Source of the DNA: Planctomycetes bacterium syqfu
Lineage (GTDB): Bacteria; Planctomycetota; Phycisphaerae; Phycisphaerales; Phycisphaeraceae
Direction of reading: 5' to 3'
Assembly (NCBI GenBank): GCA_020974905.1
Contig: CP087563.1
Span: 3,472,001-3,536,000 of the forward strand
Length of the DNA: 64,000 bases
The translations under genes were made by a program, and so were the position numbers. The notes beneath the pieces are model-generated. The model made no database searches. It saw only the letters and a program-made list of their open reading frames with translations, and was not told the DNA's origin. Below, one piece after another: positions 32,743 to 41,996 of this stretch (positions within the stretch are counted from its first letter, which is position 1; each line of letters begins with the position of its first letter).

Positions 32743-35091
32743 TCACTCCGCGGTGATTTGTGAAAAGAACACCGTCCCCTGCAAATGCTCTGGGCTGGGG
32801 CGTGGGACACTGATGTAAAATTGCTTGGTCGGGAACTTCACAAAACCATCATTGGCACCGCCCCAGTGTTCAAGCTTGCGGTCAAGCGGAATGCGGATGG
32901 TTTCCCAATCACCGATGCCGTTGATTTTCGTCTTGTATTGCAGGGTTTGGCCCGTTGAATCAGTCACACGGAACGTGAGTTTCTGTGACACATCGGACTT
33001 GGCTTTGAAGATGATGCCCGTTGCGCCTTTGCCAATAACCATGGATGCACCTGCCAGCACGTATGGTGTGGACTTGGATTGGGATTGTGTGAAGTCATAG
33101 TCCAGAACGCCCATGTCAACGCCGTCCTGAGATTGCACTTTGAAGCTGCCCTGCCCGGTATTCTTGAGAAACTGCCAGGTGACCGACGGGGTGAAGAGTT
33201 TCAGATCACCTTCGGTGGTTCCTGCAGTTTGCGAACTGGCTTGAGGGGTGGACACCGCTGAACCGCGACCGCCAACGATCATTGCATTGGCATATTCGAC
33301 TTTGCCAGCGAGTTGTTCTTTCTGAGAGCGCGGGATGTTCATGGATATGCTGGTGATGGGGAAATGAACTTTACCATCGTTGGCACCGCCCCAGTGTTCA
33401 AGCTTGCGATCCAATGGAATGCGGATGGTTTCCCAATCCCCGCCGCCTTGCAAAGACGTCTTGTATTGCAGGGTCTGGCCGGTGGAATCCGAAACGCGGA
33501 AGGTGAGTTTTTGAGCCAACGCGGTGCGTGCATTGAGTGTGATGGCATCACCGGATGGGATGTTGACTTTAACCAGTGAGATGACATAAGGCGTGGACTT
33601 CGTGCCGGGGTTGGTGAAATCAAAATGCATCACACCAATGGGCGTCCCATCTGCGTCTTTTGCAACGGAGAACGAACCTTCGCCGGTGTTCTTGATGAAC
33701 TTCCAGTTGGCATCGGATGTAAACAGATCAAGTGATTGGTTATCGACGTTGGCCATCGGCAAAGGTTTGGCGGTGGTGATCTTGCCCAACTCGACACCAG
33801 CAGGAATCGCGACATACTGCGGACTTCCGGAGAGTGAAAGTTTGAGTTGATTGCTTGTGCTGGTCTTGCCATCAATGTCGGTGGTGACAAACGTTGAGCC
33901 TGCCGAATTGGTGTCGATGGTGACATCATGCACGAGCGCTTCATCCGGGAAGCCGCCTGCCGGTGGCGAGGTCCATGCAACGAGTTGGCGATGCCCCTTG
34001 TCATTTTCCCAAAGCAGCAGATAGTCGCGATGGTTCTCAGTGGTGATGCGACGGGTAAGCTGGTAACCATTGAGCTGTTTGATCATTACCTTGGCTGCTC
34101 TGAGAATCGGGCGCGACTGGTCGGGCGTCATCATCCCAAACGTGTCACCATCCCATTCATACCAGATGGTCAGTCGGACATCATGCAATTGATCGAGCAT
34201 GAATTGGCGGACGAAATGCCACGCCTGATACTTTCGAAGCTCAACTTCCCTGCCACCGGACCAGCCTTCAAGTTCCAATTGTGTCTTGGGTTTTTTGACT
34301 GCAAAGCCGCGTTCGGAATTGAGCATGATCATGTCCGCATGACCGTACTTCTTGAGGAGGTTCCGTGTGATGTCATGACCAATGGAAAATTCTTCAGGCG
34401 TCCTCACACCATAGGGATGTACCGACCATGCCTTGATGCCGGTATCCAAAATGCCTTTATCAAAGCAGAATTCCGTCCACTGGTAACTGGGCTCCCAATA
34501 GTTGGAAACCGAGCCAACCATCACAAACACATCCGGGTCCGCCTTGAGCATGGCAGGCATGATGGTCTTGACCAGATCGACATATTCCTGGGCGAAAGGT
34601 TCGGAGTTATGCGTGCCATCCTTACGCCAGAACGTGCGGATGTTCGGCTCATTCCAGACTTCCCAGATGACGTCGTAGTCCTTGAAATGTTTGGCAACCG
34701 CTGCAGCAAAGTTGGCAAAGCCCTCGCGCCCTGCCTGGGTCTGAATGCCACCACGTCCGTCATCTTCATAGAGCTTGTTACTACCATATAGACAGCCCAG
34801 AATCCGCATGCCCTTGCTCTTGGCATGGTCGAATTCTTTTTGATACTGATCAAAGTTGTAAACGCCTTTTTCCTTCTCCACTGCATCCCAGTACACGCCA
34901 CGTCGGAACGTGCTGAATCCCACTTCGTTGACCTGATCGATGGTCGCGGTGTTGAAGTTATGCGTCTTAAGCTGAACGCCACAGGATTGCGGGACACCCG
35001 AGGTCATGGGCAACTCAGCGTTAGCTGACATCGACGTCATGAAAACAAGGGATAGAGACAAAACAACCGAGAAAAAGTGCGTGTGGGACAT
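32743..35091 (-). CDS. Secreted glycoside hydrolase, GH39/GH5-like, with duplicated C-terminal domain
   Basis: A 782-residue exported protein; the signal peptide ends near MSANA-E26. The ATG at 35091 has AGGA eight bases upstream. A clan GH-A barrel (about 35-345) shows the acid/base Glu148 in VWNEPN and the nucleophile Glu260 in LNSERG, like GH39 xylosidases and GH5-type enzymes. A beta domain follows (about 350-450), then two copies of a 150-residue domain (456-606 and 631-782), which share stretches such as LTFRV.DSTGQTLQYKT and DWETIRIPLDRKLEHWGGAND. The copies look like carbohydrate-binding beta-sandwiches, with similar DNA too, which points to a recent duplication. It lies downstream of the beta-helix protein gene on the same strand. 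The substrate is unknown. Confidence 0.8.
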   Translation of the reverse strand: MSHTHFFSVVLSLSLVFMTSMSANAELPMTSGVPQSCGVQLKTHNFNTATIDQVNEVGFSTFRRGVYWDAVEKEKGVYNFDQYQKEFDHAKSKGMRILGCLYGSNKLYEDDGRGGIQTQAGREGFANFAAAVAKHFKDYDVIWEVWNEPNIRTFWRKDGTHNSEPFAQEYVDLVKTIMPAMLKADPDVFVMVGSVSNYWEPSYQWTEFCFDKGILDTGIKAWSVHPYGVRTPEEFSIGHDITRNLLKKYGHADMIMLNSERGFAVKKPKTQLELEGWSGGREVELRKYQAWHFVRQFMLDQLHDVRLTIWYEWDGDTFGMMTPDQSRPILRAAKVMIKQLNGYQLTRRITTENHRDYLLLWENDKGHRQLVAWTSPPAGGFPDEALVHDVTIDTNSAGSTFVTTDIDGKTSTSNQLKLSLSGSPQYVAIPAGVELGKITTAKPLPMANVDNQSLDLFTSDANWKFIKNTGEGSFSVAKDADGTPIGVMHFDFTNPGTKSTPYVISLVKVNIPSGDAITLNARTALAQKLTFRVSDSTGQTLQYKTSLQGGGDWETIRIPLDRKLEHWGGANDGKVHFPITSISMNIPRSQKEQLAGKVEYANAMIVGGRGSAVSTPQASSQTAGTTEGDLKLFTPSVTWQFLKNTGQGSFKVQSQDGVDMGVLDYDFTQSQSKSTPYVLAGASMVIGKGATGIIFKAKSDVSQKLTFRVTDSTGQTLQYKTKINGIGDWETIRIPLDRKLEHWGGANDGFVKFPTKQFYISVPRPSPEHLQGTVFFSQITAE
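32746..33201 (-). repeat. Intragenic repeat, domain copy 2
   Basis: Codes for residues 631-782 of the GH39/GH5-like enzyme. The strongest DNA identity with copy 1 lies at about 32860-32900 against 33380-33420 (the GCACCGCCCCAGTGTTCAAG stretch). Confidence 0.7.
33274..33726 (-). repeat. Intragenic repeat, domain copy 1
   Basis: Codes for residues 456-606. The order of conserved blocks is identical to copy 2; a 24-residue Ser/Thr/Gln/Gly linker separates the two. Confidence 0.7.
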
Positions 35092-35136
35092 CAATCAATT
35101 CCTGTAGGTGTGAATCCTATCGGCCAATCAACACAG

Positions 35137-35152
35137 TCTGATATATATCAGA
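35137..35152. promoter_or_regulatory. Perfect 16-bp palindrome upstream of the GH39/GH5-like gene
   Basis: TCTGATATATATCAGA, centred about 55 bases before the start codon. It could be an operator or overlap the promoter; no protein can be assigned. Confidence 0.4.
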
Positions 35153-35217
35153 TTTACAGTATCATAGATCACTCTCGCGCCAAGTCAATACCGATAGCTG
35201 GGATTTTTTACAGCATG

Positions 35218-35246
35218 AAAAAAGCCCAACCGTAAAGGCTGGGCTT
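35218..35246 (-). terminator. Rho-independent terminator after the beta-helix protein gene
   Basis: On the minus strand, AAGCCCAGCC-tttac-GGTTGGGCTT with a T-tract behind it. It lies 115 bases past the stop, so the GH39/GH5-like gene downstream probably has its own promoter. Confidence 0.82.
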
Positions 35247-35361
35247 GGAAGGTTTCTGTTGTGGATAGCAATAACAACGCAATATCAATGGTTCACCGCA
35301 GACAAGTCACCATAGCCTTGTCGTCAGCCATAATGAAAATCACATTGGGGTGGGATGACAT

Positions 35362-37734
35362 TTATTGACCGATCTGGATATTGTTCTGATTGATGACGTT
35401 ATTCATATTCTCAGGCACGACCAGTGAGCCTTCATACAGATTATTCACCAGAATCACACGTGCTGGATACGGGGACAAACCGACATTGTTAAACGCAATG
35501 GGGGTCGCCCAACCGCGGAAGCTGTTGCCATCGAGTTGACGGAAGACATCATCCGCAATGGTGTCAGGACGTTCTGCTGCAAGCTTTTGGGTGACTTCAA
35601 AATTCAACACCACTGCCGGATCACCGGTTGCGGACTCTTTGTTTTCATTAATGAACGTGTTGTTGCGAAAGGTCAATTCCTTGATGATCTTGTTAATGAT
35701 CACAAGCGACGGTTGATTGGGTAACTGGTTGATGAAGGTGTTGCCGGTGGCGGTGATTTTGCCCCCACCATAGGGGTTGGTAAGGATGCCACCGTTGACG
35801 AATTTATTGCCGGAGATCACGACGTTGCGGACCTGATCGACCTTGATGAATCGTGGTTCTTTGAGATGACTGACAAAGAGATTGCCGGAGATGATGGTCT
35901 TGCCCGACTGCGTACCGTGCGAGGAGTGCAGGCGAATGAACTGTCCTTTGTAAATCTCATCGCCGATGTCTTCGATGTTGACCATGTTGCCGGTGATAAC
36001 GGTCTTGTCATTGTGATAGAAGCTGCCGATCCCTGCTGCCTTGGAGTTGGTGCAGATGTTGTTGGCAACGATGACTTCCTCGCAGCCTTCAGCATCAATC
36101 GCCATGTCATACTGATATTTCGAGGAGTTGGCGGTGACGATGATGCGACGACCTTTGCGTCCCCAGACCAGGGTCTTGCCATACTCGCCGTAGTTGTTGT
36201 GACAGTAGACTTCGTACGTGCCGGTCATGTGGATGGCATAGTCCTTGTCACCGGGGAGCATGTTGCGATACACATCACGGGGCAGGTTGGGGACCAGACG
36301 TTTATTCTGCGGCGAGCAGTCACCACCATCCCAAACCAGGGGGTGTTTCACGTGACTAAACCAGTTGTTGTAGAACTTGACGTATTCACTGCCATGGTAA
36401 AAACTCAGCAGATTGTGTTGGCCGTTGATGCCCACGTTGTCGTGACAGAGCACACGAGAACAATGCGTGGTGCGGACCCCCAACGAGAAATTCCTGAAAT
36501 GACAGTTGGAAATTTCAATGTCTTCGCAGAGTGAAAGCAGAAGAATCGTCCAACGAATTCCCATCAATGAACGTGTGCCCGGGCGTTGGCGTGAGAGACG
36601 TTGTGCGATGTACTGCTTGTCTGTGAGTGCAAATTTGACGTGATCGATCTTGATGTTCTTCAGACCTTCACCCACCATCAGGTTGTGTTCGTTCTGGGCA
36701 TGAATCTTGGCAAGTAAATCATCGGTGATGGCAATGTTGAGATTGGAAAGCGTGGTGTTATCACCGGTGAGCGTCACCAATGTTTCAAACTCAGGCTTGT
36801 CGGAAGCGAAAATTAACCTGGTGTTTTCCGAACCCTTGAGCGTGACATCAGCAGGCAAGACAAGCTTGGTAACACGGAAGGTACCGTTGGGGATGAGCAC
36901 CATTTTTTCGCCTGAATCAAGGCGTTTTTGCAGGTCAGCCGTAATGTCTTGCAGGTCCTTATCGGAGTTGCCATCAAGCTTGACGTCCTTGGCAACTTCC
37001 ACGCTGGCCCAGCGTTTGTCGAGATTCTCACCTTCTATTGCTGACGCCAACGGATACCACAGTGGCGGGAACATACCTTCTTTGGCATCCTCAAGTTCGC
37101 GGCGCGTGGGTTTGCCATCGTCCTTGTCAGCAGCGACTTCTTCGACAAATGGCGCAAATGCCTTGGCCTTGAAGCTGATGGTGACGGTGGTGTTGGCGGT
37201 GACGTTGATGCTTTGCGTCAGTTCGTTGCCAACCCACACCTTGGCCGACTCACCGAGATCAGTTTTGAGCGGTTGAGTCCCCCAACGTGAATGCCATGCA
37301 ATAAAGCCACCGATGTCGTCGGTTTGTTCAAAATCAGGGTTCTTAAGTTCGGCCCCGGTGATCTGAATGTTGTCATAGACCGTGTAAATCTTAGCGCGCT
37401 CACCATCGCGTTGCTTGTGGATGCGACCGCTTAATGCCAACTCAACCTCACCGGAGTCCTGCGGGGTAAAGGCGAAGGTGTAATCCTGCCACTGATCGGC
37501 CAGATCATTGCCGGTGACCGCCAGGAATGCCTGACGGTCATCTCCCTTAAGCCAACCGGGATGAAAGAGATTCAAGGTTGCAGACGGACCTTCGACCAAC
37601 TTGATATGTTGCTTGCCGGTGTTGCCTTTAACGAAGATGTTGACCTGAGGCTGGATGCGTGTTTGATCCTGCGCGAGAACCGTTGAGACGGATACAAGTG
37701 CGACACAGAAAAACAGAGACAGTAAGCGTTTCAT
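35362..37734 (-). CDS. Secreted right-handed beta-helix protein, probable polysaccharide-active enzyme
   Basis: A 790-residue exported protein with signal peptide MKRLLSLFFCVALVSVSTVLA. Residues about 25-230 form one or two beta-sandwich modules (LNLFHPGWLKGDD, then WQDYTFAF and NPDFEQTDDIGGFIAWHSRWG, like CBM4-type modules). From about residue 300 the sequence is a right-handed parallel beta-helix: pairs such as NIKIDHVKFAL, IEISNCHFRNFSLGVRTTHC, YKGQFIRLHSSH and NVVISGNKFVNGG follow one another. Polysaccharide lyases and pectinesterase-like hydrolases share this fold, but no catalytic set could be identified. The start at 37734 gives the clean signal peptide; the longer frame to 37815 does not. 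It lies downstream of the BNR protein gene. Confidence 0.8.
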   Translation of the reverse strand: MKRLLSLFFCVALVSVSTVLAQDQTRIQPQVNIFVKGNTGKQHIKLVEGPSATLNLFHPGWLKGDDRQAFLAVTGNDLADQWQDYTFAFTPQDSGEVELALSGRIHKQRDGERAKIYTVYDNIQITGAELKNPDFEQTDDIGGFIAWHSRWGTQPLKTDLGESAKVWVGNELTQSINVTANTTVTISFKAKAFAPFVEEVAADKDDGKPTRRELEDAKEGMFPPLWYPLASAIEGENLDKRWASVEVAKDVKLDGNSDKDLQDITADLQKRLDSGEKMVLIPNGTFRVTKLVLPADVTLKGSENTRLIFASDKPEFETLVTLTGDNTTLSNLNIAITDDLLAKIHAQNEHNLMVGEGLKNIKIDHVKFALTDKQYIAQRLSRQRPGTRSLMGIRWTILLLSLCEDIEISNCHFRNFSLGVRTTHCSRVLCHDNVGINGQHNLLSFYHGSEYVKFYNNWFSHVKHPLVWDGGDCSPQNKRLVPNLPRDVYRNMLPGDKDYAIHMTGTYEVYCHNNYGEYGKTLVWGRKGRRIIVTANSSKYQYDMAIDAEGCEEVIVANNICTNSKAAGIGSFYHNDKTVITGNMVNIEDIGDEIYKGQFIRLHSSHGTQSGKTIISGNLFVSHLKEPRFIKVDQVRNVVISGNKFVNGGILTNPYGGGKITATGNTFINQLPNQPSLVIINKIIKELTFRNNTFINENKESATGDPAVVLNFEVTQKLAAERPDTIADDVFRQLDGNSFRGWATPIAFNNVGLSPYPARVILVNNLYEGSLVVPENMNNVINQNNIQIGQ

Positions 37735-37862
37735 ATTTCGATTCCAGTTCGTTTTGTGTTTGTTGATTAGGCGATGACAGGGATGCGTGTGCCGACACAG
37801 ACGAAGGCGTTGCAAAGTAGCAACGATGGACGTCAGGCCTTTGGCTGAAGCCCAGACATACC

Positions 37863-39002
37863 TTAAAACGCCAGATTCTGATCGAAGTAATGACGGAAGT
37901 TTTTCAGGACGTGATACGTGATGCGATTGGAGTCATGAAAGCTACGCGCACCGCGATACGACGTGCGGGAGAGGATGATCAGATCATCACCATCAAACTG
38001 CCAATCGGGATACTGGAAGCCGACGAGACGCAGCGAGTCTTTTTCACGGTGTCCTGAATCGTCCTGGACGATGACTTTGCAGACCCGCCAATTGCGCAGG
38101 TCTTCGGAGACGGACATGGTGAGTACGTTGCGCTGCGAAGCAAAACCTTCGACAGTATTTTTGTTACTGAGATTGACATACATGCCGGTGACTGGATCGC
38201 GGCGGACAACAAATTTATGCGTGCCACCGGGGAATTTGATGATGTCATTGTCGTAGTCGAGGCTGACGGTCTTGCCATCGTCGGAGACTTTGACAAAGGC
38301 TGCCCAGTCGGAGTGTGGCTCGGTGCTGATGCGGAGGATATCCCAGAGTTGGCCCTCCGGATCAACGCAGACATTGCCTTCAAGGAAACCCGGGCCGTGA
38401 TCGCCCCAATCGTCGGGGACTTTGCTGCCATCGAAAGTGAGTTTGTTGCTCATGGTCCAGTTGGCTGCATCAAGCAGGTCACTGTCGACAGGCGCGGAGA
38501 CAACAAACGCGCGGAAGCCGGTGGGCCAATGCGTGGTTTCGTTGTCTTCATACGCGCGGAAGATGCGACCGTTATGAATTACCAGTGGCACCGGCGCACA
38601 GTGATAGTTGGGCGCCTGATCACCGTGACCACCTTCAAAAAGCAGGCCGGTCCTGGCGGTATCGGGCGTGGTCCATTGGTAACCGCCGTCGGTACTCTTG
38701 CGGATGATGAGATTGCCATGCTTGCGGTCACAACCCATGAGGTACAGATCACCATGATGCAGGAACAGCGTGCACCAGTAAGCGCCAATGATCGGCATGG
38801 TGTCAGTCCACGTCTGGCCGTCATCGTAGGAGTGATAGATGCTGCTGACAGCGAGCTTGGAACTTTCGACGTTGTCGTTTTTGTTGTAGCCGAAGTAATC
38901 ATGGCTTGCGACAAGCGTGTCATCGGGCAAGCGGACAATGCTGGGTGATCCCAGGAACAACTCGGTCTTTTCCGGTTGATGACGTAACTGGACGAACTTC
39001 AT
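37863..39002 (-). CDS. BNR/Asp-box (sialidase-like) protein
   Basis: A 379-residue protein with a six-bladed propeller of the sialidase type. Two Asp-box repeats are clear (SYDDGQTWT near 56-64 and STDGGYQWT near 103-111), and an N-terminal arginine segment (LGSPSIVRLPDDTLVASHD, about 17-35) resembles the first propeller strand. A catalytic Tyr/Glu pair of true sialidases could not be confirmed. There is no signal peptide, so it probably works in the cytoplasm. It lies between the prepilin-like gene and the beta-helix gene, all on the same strand, 89 bases after the prepilin stop. A perfect palindrome GTATCGATAC at 39027 sits just upstream. Relatives include exo-sialidases and other sugar-binding hydrolases; substrate open. 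Confidence 0.78.
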   Translation of the reverse strand: MKFVQLRHQPEKTELFLGSPSIVRLPDDTLVASHDYFGYNKNDNVESSKLAVSSIYHSYDDGQTWTDTMPIIGAYWCTLFLHHGDLYLMGCDRKHGNLIIRKSTDGGYQWTTPDTARTGLLFEGGHGDQAPNYHCAPVPLVIHNGRIFRAYEDNETTHWPTGFRAFVVSAPVDSDLLDAANWTMSNKLTFDGSKVPDDWGDHGPGFLEGNVCVDPEGQLWDILRISTEPHSDWAAFVKVSDDGKTVSLDYDNDIIKFPGGTHKFVVRRDPVTGMYVNLSNKNTVEGFASQRNVLTMSVSEDLRNWRVCKVIVQDDSGHREKDSLRLVGFQYPDWQFDGDDLIILSRTSYRGARSFHDSNRITYHVLKNFRHYFDQNLAF

Positions 39003-39026
39003 TTTGAGCCTTTAAAAAAAGAATCG

Positions 39027-39036
39027 GTATCGATAC
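39027..39036. promoter_or_regulatory. LacI-type operator-like palindrome upstream of the BNR gene
   Basis: GTATCGATAC, a perfect 10-bp palindrome with central CG, 25 bases before the start codon. A hairpin with CCTGCAT/ATGCAGG arms lies at 39041-39061. Confidence 0.45.
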
Positions 39037-39091
39037 TGGGCCTGCATCAACTTCATGCAGGAATCACCCGGGAATTTCGTGTGTGTGATGG

Positions 39092-39910
39092 TTAACGGTA
39101 GCCGTCAGGTTTGACGAAGAAGTAGCTGCCATCGTCTGCTCGGGAACTGTAGGAGGAGATATACCGTTTGGTATCTTTCATCCAATAGGCATGCGGCGCT
39201 TCCTCGTAAAGTACTTCAGGTGAGACACGTTCGACATGGCCATCATAGAGTTGGATATTAAACGCACCGGAGTGTGGCACGTAGTAGGCAAGTGTCAGAT
39301 AGCTGCCTGCACTATCAGGACGGGCGTACCCATACGTACGACGTAACGGAACCGTATCGCGGAAACCTGTTGCAACGGTGTCTTCAATCAAGCCGATACT
39401 CATGCTTGGCCTGGTCATGTTGCCCGTGCGGATCATGCTTGAGTCACCGCCTTCACCATAACCTGAGAGACCGTATGAGACGTTGGTGTTTTCAACGTTA
39501 TCCGGATCGCTGTACGCCATTTTGTGGTCCGTCACAGGATCGGAATAAATCTGATGCGACGGCATGTATTTGTGATAGTAAAGCACCTGCCACCAGACGG
39601 TCGCAAAAGCGGTTGAACCGTTGATCGTCGCTTCACTGGACCACGTGCTGACATTGGTATTGCTCGGCAGATAATCCTTGAACTCAAAGGAATAGGTGAG
39701 CATGGCCGTCCCCAATTGTTTTTGTTGCGTCCCGCATTGGATCGCCCGCGCTGCTTTGCGCGCACTACCCAATGCAGGAAGCAGAATGGAGATCAGCAAG
39801 GAGATGATCGAGATCACCACCAATAATTCAATGAGCGTAAACGCGCGCTGTCCCATTGCAATGAACGTCTTCCCGGAAGTGCGAAGCTGTACTGCTTTTG
39901 CCAAATTCAT
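39092..39910 (-). CDS. Prepilin-like protein with H-x9-DG motif
   Basis: A 272-residue protein. The leader of 23 residues ends in Ala, and the cleavage site is A23-F24, followed by [19 protein letters not shown] with Glu at mature position 5 and then [16 protein letters not shown]. The C-terminal part contains [14 protein letters not shown], a correct H-x9-DG. GAGGAG precedes the ATG at 39910 by seven bases. The start codon overlaps the stop of the upstream LacI gene by three bases (ATGA), so the two proteins are translationally coupled. The BNR protein gene follows on the same strand. Probable export and processing by prepilin peptidase; function in a fibre or secretion complex is inferred. 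Confidence 0.88.
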   Translation of the reverse strand: MNLAKAVQLRTSGKTFIAMGQRAFTLIELLVVISIISLLISILLPALGSARKAARAIQCGTQQKQLGTAMLTYSFEFKDYLPSNTNVSTWSSEATINGSTAFATVWWQVLYYHKYMPSHQIYSDPVTDHKMAYSDPDNVENTNVSYGLSGYGEGGDSSMIRTGNMTRPSMSIGLIEDTVATGFRDTVPLRRTYGYARPDSAGSYLTLAYYVPHSGAFNIQLYDGHVERVSPEVLYEEAPHAYWMKDTKRYISSYSSRADDGSYFFVKPDGYR

Positions 39911-41031
39911 TTGTGTCTCCTCGAAGTGGACGCCCCGGATTTGGCTGTGGAATCACGAACAAAGAGCTGGGGTTCAAGCTCCCAGCGAATCATCGAAGGC
40001 AGATCCGTCTCATCATCACCCGGTTCAAAACGGGCACTGACACGGTCCACCACAATTTGTGCAATCTTGCGGGCATAGGCCTTGAGGTCATAGCCCACAC
40101 TCGTTAACCCCGGCGTGGTGATCTGGGCAACGGGCAAATTATCAAACCCCGTTAACGAGACATCGCCAGGAACATCAATCCCCATTTGTGTCAGCGTCTG
40201 AATCGCATGCATCGCAACCCAGTCGTTGTGACAAAACACAGCCGTCGGCGCATCGGCCTTGCTATACACTTCACGCAACACGCGCGGGATATCTTCGACT
40301 TCATGTAAGCGAATCAGGTGATCAGGATCGATGTGCAGTCCCAGTATTTTGGCTGCATCACGCAAGCCGTTGAGCTGAACATGAAGATGCGGGTTACGTA
40401 ACTCACGTTCGCTGACGCCGAGCACGAGAATCTGTCGATGCCCCAGGTCCGCCAGGTGTTTAGCCAGCAGTTGCCCCCCCTGATACGTGTTCCATTTCAC
40501 ATGGTCGATCGGCAAGTCATCCACCGCATCAAATGCCAAAGCATGCGGGCAATGTCCTAACAGGTCAGCCAACTGGTGATACTCTTCCAAAGCGCCCAAC
40601 GGACCGATCACCAGTGACTCAACACCGATCTCCATGAAATGCTCGATGGCTTGGCGACACTCATCAATCCCCCCTGGCGCCAGACACGTCTGAGCGTGCA
40701 TGTTATGGGGCTTTAAAGCCAAACCAATCTCACGCATCAAACCATAAAGCCACGGGTACCCCCAAGGCTTGGCACTGTGACCTTCACGGATGCAAATGCC
40801 CACCGTGTGCGTCCGCCCCTTAAGCAGTGACCTTGCTGCATGCGACGGGCGATACCCCATTTGCTTGGCATAGGAACGAATCGCATCGGCCTTCTCGGGT
40901 GAAACACCTTGCTTACGGTTCAGCGCCTTACTCACCGTCATGGCTGAGACATCAAACGCCCGGGCAATGTCGCTAAGCGTCACACGACCACTGGCAGGTG
41001 TCGGGAATGTGGTTGTCTTGTTCGTGGTCAT
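39907..41031 (-). CDS. LacI family transcriptional regulator, coupled to a prepilin-like gene
   Basis: A 374-residue repressor. The N-terminal helix-turn-helix [22 protein letters not shown] is standard, and the hinge [10 protein letters not shown] follows. The sensor domain ends with [24 protein letters not shown] and a long C-terminal extension rich in Ser and basic residues. The start at 41031 has AAGG eight bases upstream; the frame is open to 41073. Its stop TGA overlaps the ATG of the prepilin-like gene (39907-39910). A TTAACGTTAA palindrome at 41111, about 80 bases upstream, is the likely autoregulatory operator. The target genes should be the prepilin-like, BNR, beta-helix and perhaps GH39/GH5-like genes downstream. 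Confidence 0.93.
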   Translation of the reverse strand: MTTNKTTTFPTPASGRVTLSDIARAFDVSAMTVSKALNRKQGVSPEKADAIRSYAKQMGYRPSHAARSLLKGRTHTVGICIREGHSAKPWGYPWLYGLMREIGLALKPHNMHAQTCLAPGGIDECRQAIEHFMEIGVESLVIGPLGALEEYHQLADLLGHCPHALAFDAVDDLPIDHVKWNTYQGGQLLAKHLADLGHRQILVLGVSERELRNPHLHVQLNGLRDAAKILGLHIDPDHLIRLHEVEDIPRVLREVYSKADAPTAVFCHNDWVAMHAIQTLTQMGIDVPGDVSLTGFDNLPVAQITTPGLTSVGYDLKAYARKIAQIVVDRVSARFEPGDDETDLPSMIRWELEPQLFVRDSTAKSGASTSRRHK

Positions 41032-41110
41032 CGGTAAGCCTTTGATGTCTGTCATGCTGGCCAGATAAGCCAAGTGCTTGCGATTTGGTAATTGAGTTTA
41101 TCTTGCAGGT

Positions 41111-41120
41111 TTAACGTTAA
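41111..41120. promoter_or_regulatory. Palindrome upstream of the LacI gene
   Basis: TTAACGTTAA, within GTTTAACGTTAAC, a symmetric site with central CG as in LacI operators. By position it could allow autoregulation of the coupled LacI/prepilin-like unit. Confidence 0.5.
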
Positions 41121-41282
41121 CTCTCAATAGCTAATTCTAGGCGCGCTCCTTTGTGAGTCAATGATTCCTTTTGAAAATAGATTGTTTTTTCTAAATGGTG
41201 TTCAAACCACTGGGTTACAGGATGGGTTAAAGCCTTATCCTTAACTGCAAGCTCAGCTTTGCTAATCAGGTTAAGTGATGTA

Positions 41283-41993
41283 TCAGGGGGTCTCCGGCCA
41301 AACCTCATGAGCGTGACGCTGATCGTGATGAAGAATCATTTCCGTTAAGCCACGGTCGATATGCTGACGCATCCAATTCCGGGCGCGTTTGGCATCACCA
41401 TCTCGGATTGCCCGGACAATCTGAGCGTGGTAACGGTAGGTGGTGACGATCTGCTTAAAGCGTGGTCGATCACGTTCGTAGTCTCGGAAAATGCGTGCCA
41501 GGATGCGCAGATCACGCACCATCTTTAATAGTCGCTTATTCCCTGCCACCTGCATGATGTAAGCATGGAAGGATTCGTCGACTGCCAGATAATGATTCAT
41601 CTGCTCGGGACTGAGCACTTCCAACTTGTCCTGGCGAAGTAGCAACGCAAAGTGCTTGAGTTGGCCCAGCAGTTCGTTGAGATATTCCAACTGTTGATCG
41701 GTTCGCTGCATCGCTGCCTTTTGCACTGCGCAACATTCCAATGCTGCGCGTATCTCGTAAAGCTCCACCACTTCATCGCGGTCCGGCTCGCGCACCACCG
41801 CCCCGAGATTGGGGACCAGGTTCACGTAGCCCTGTGATGCCAGGCGACCGATGGCTTCGCGGACGGGTGTCGCGCTGACCCCGATCTCCTTGCCGATGGG
41901 GCCGTAGAGTAAGCGCGTGCCCGGTTTGTATTGCCCGGACATCAGCTTGGAAAACACGTGATCGTAAGCGCGCTGTGCGTTGTTGGATTGCAT
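41283..41993 (-). CDS. GntR family regulator, FadR/FCD subfamily
   Basis: A 236-residue regulator with the GntR winged helix (about 5-75: YGPIGKEIGVSATPVREAIGRLASQGYVNLVPNLGAVV) and an all-helical FCD ligand domain (about 85-220). FCD metal-binding His and Asp residues are expected in DESFHAYIMQVAG and in the late HAQIVRAI helix. It is the third gene of an operon: sulfatase, then aldolase, then this gene, with only three bases between the aldolase stop and its start. The double palindrome at 44458-44495, before the sulfatase gene, is its probable operator. FCD regulators often sense sugar acids, which would fit an aldolase that acts on a 2-keto-3-deoxy acid; this is inference. Confidence 0.92.
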   Translation of the reverse strand: MQSNNAQRAYDHVFSKLMSGQYKPGTRLLYGPIGKEIGVSATPVREAIGRLASQGYVNLVPNLGAVVREPDRDEVVELYEIRAALECCAVQKAAMQRTDQQLEYLNELLGQLKHFALLLRQDKLEVLSPEQMNHYLAVDESFHAYIMQVAGNKRLLKMVRDLRILARIFRDYERDRPRFKQIVTTYRYHAQIVRAIRDGDAKRARNWMRQHIDRGLTEMILHHDQRHAHEVWPETP

Positions 41994-41996
41994 GGT

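Noticed and set aside
37735-37815. Longer N-terminus for the beta-helix protein
   Set aside because: The extra residues are polar and basic and would hide the clear signal peptide that begins at 37734.
41117-41308. Possible 63-residue gene between LacI and GntR
   Set aside because: It overlaps the end of the GntR gene, has no ribosome-binding site and no recognisable sequence. The space is better explained as a promoter region.
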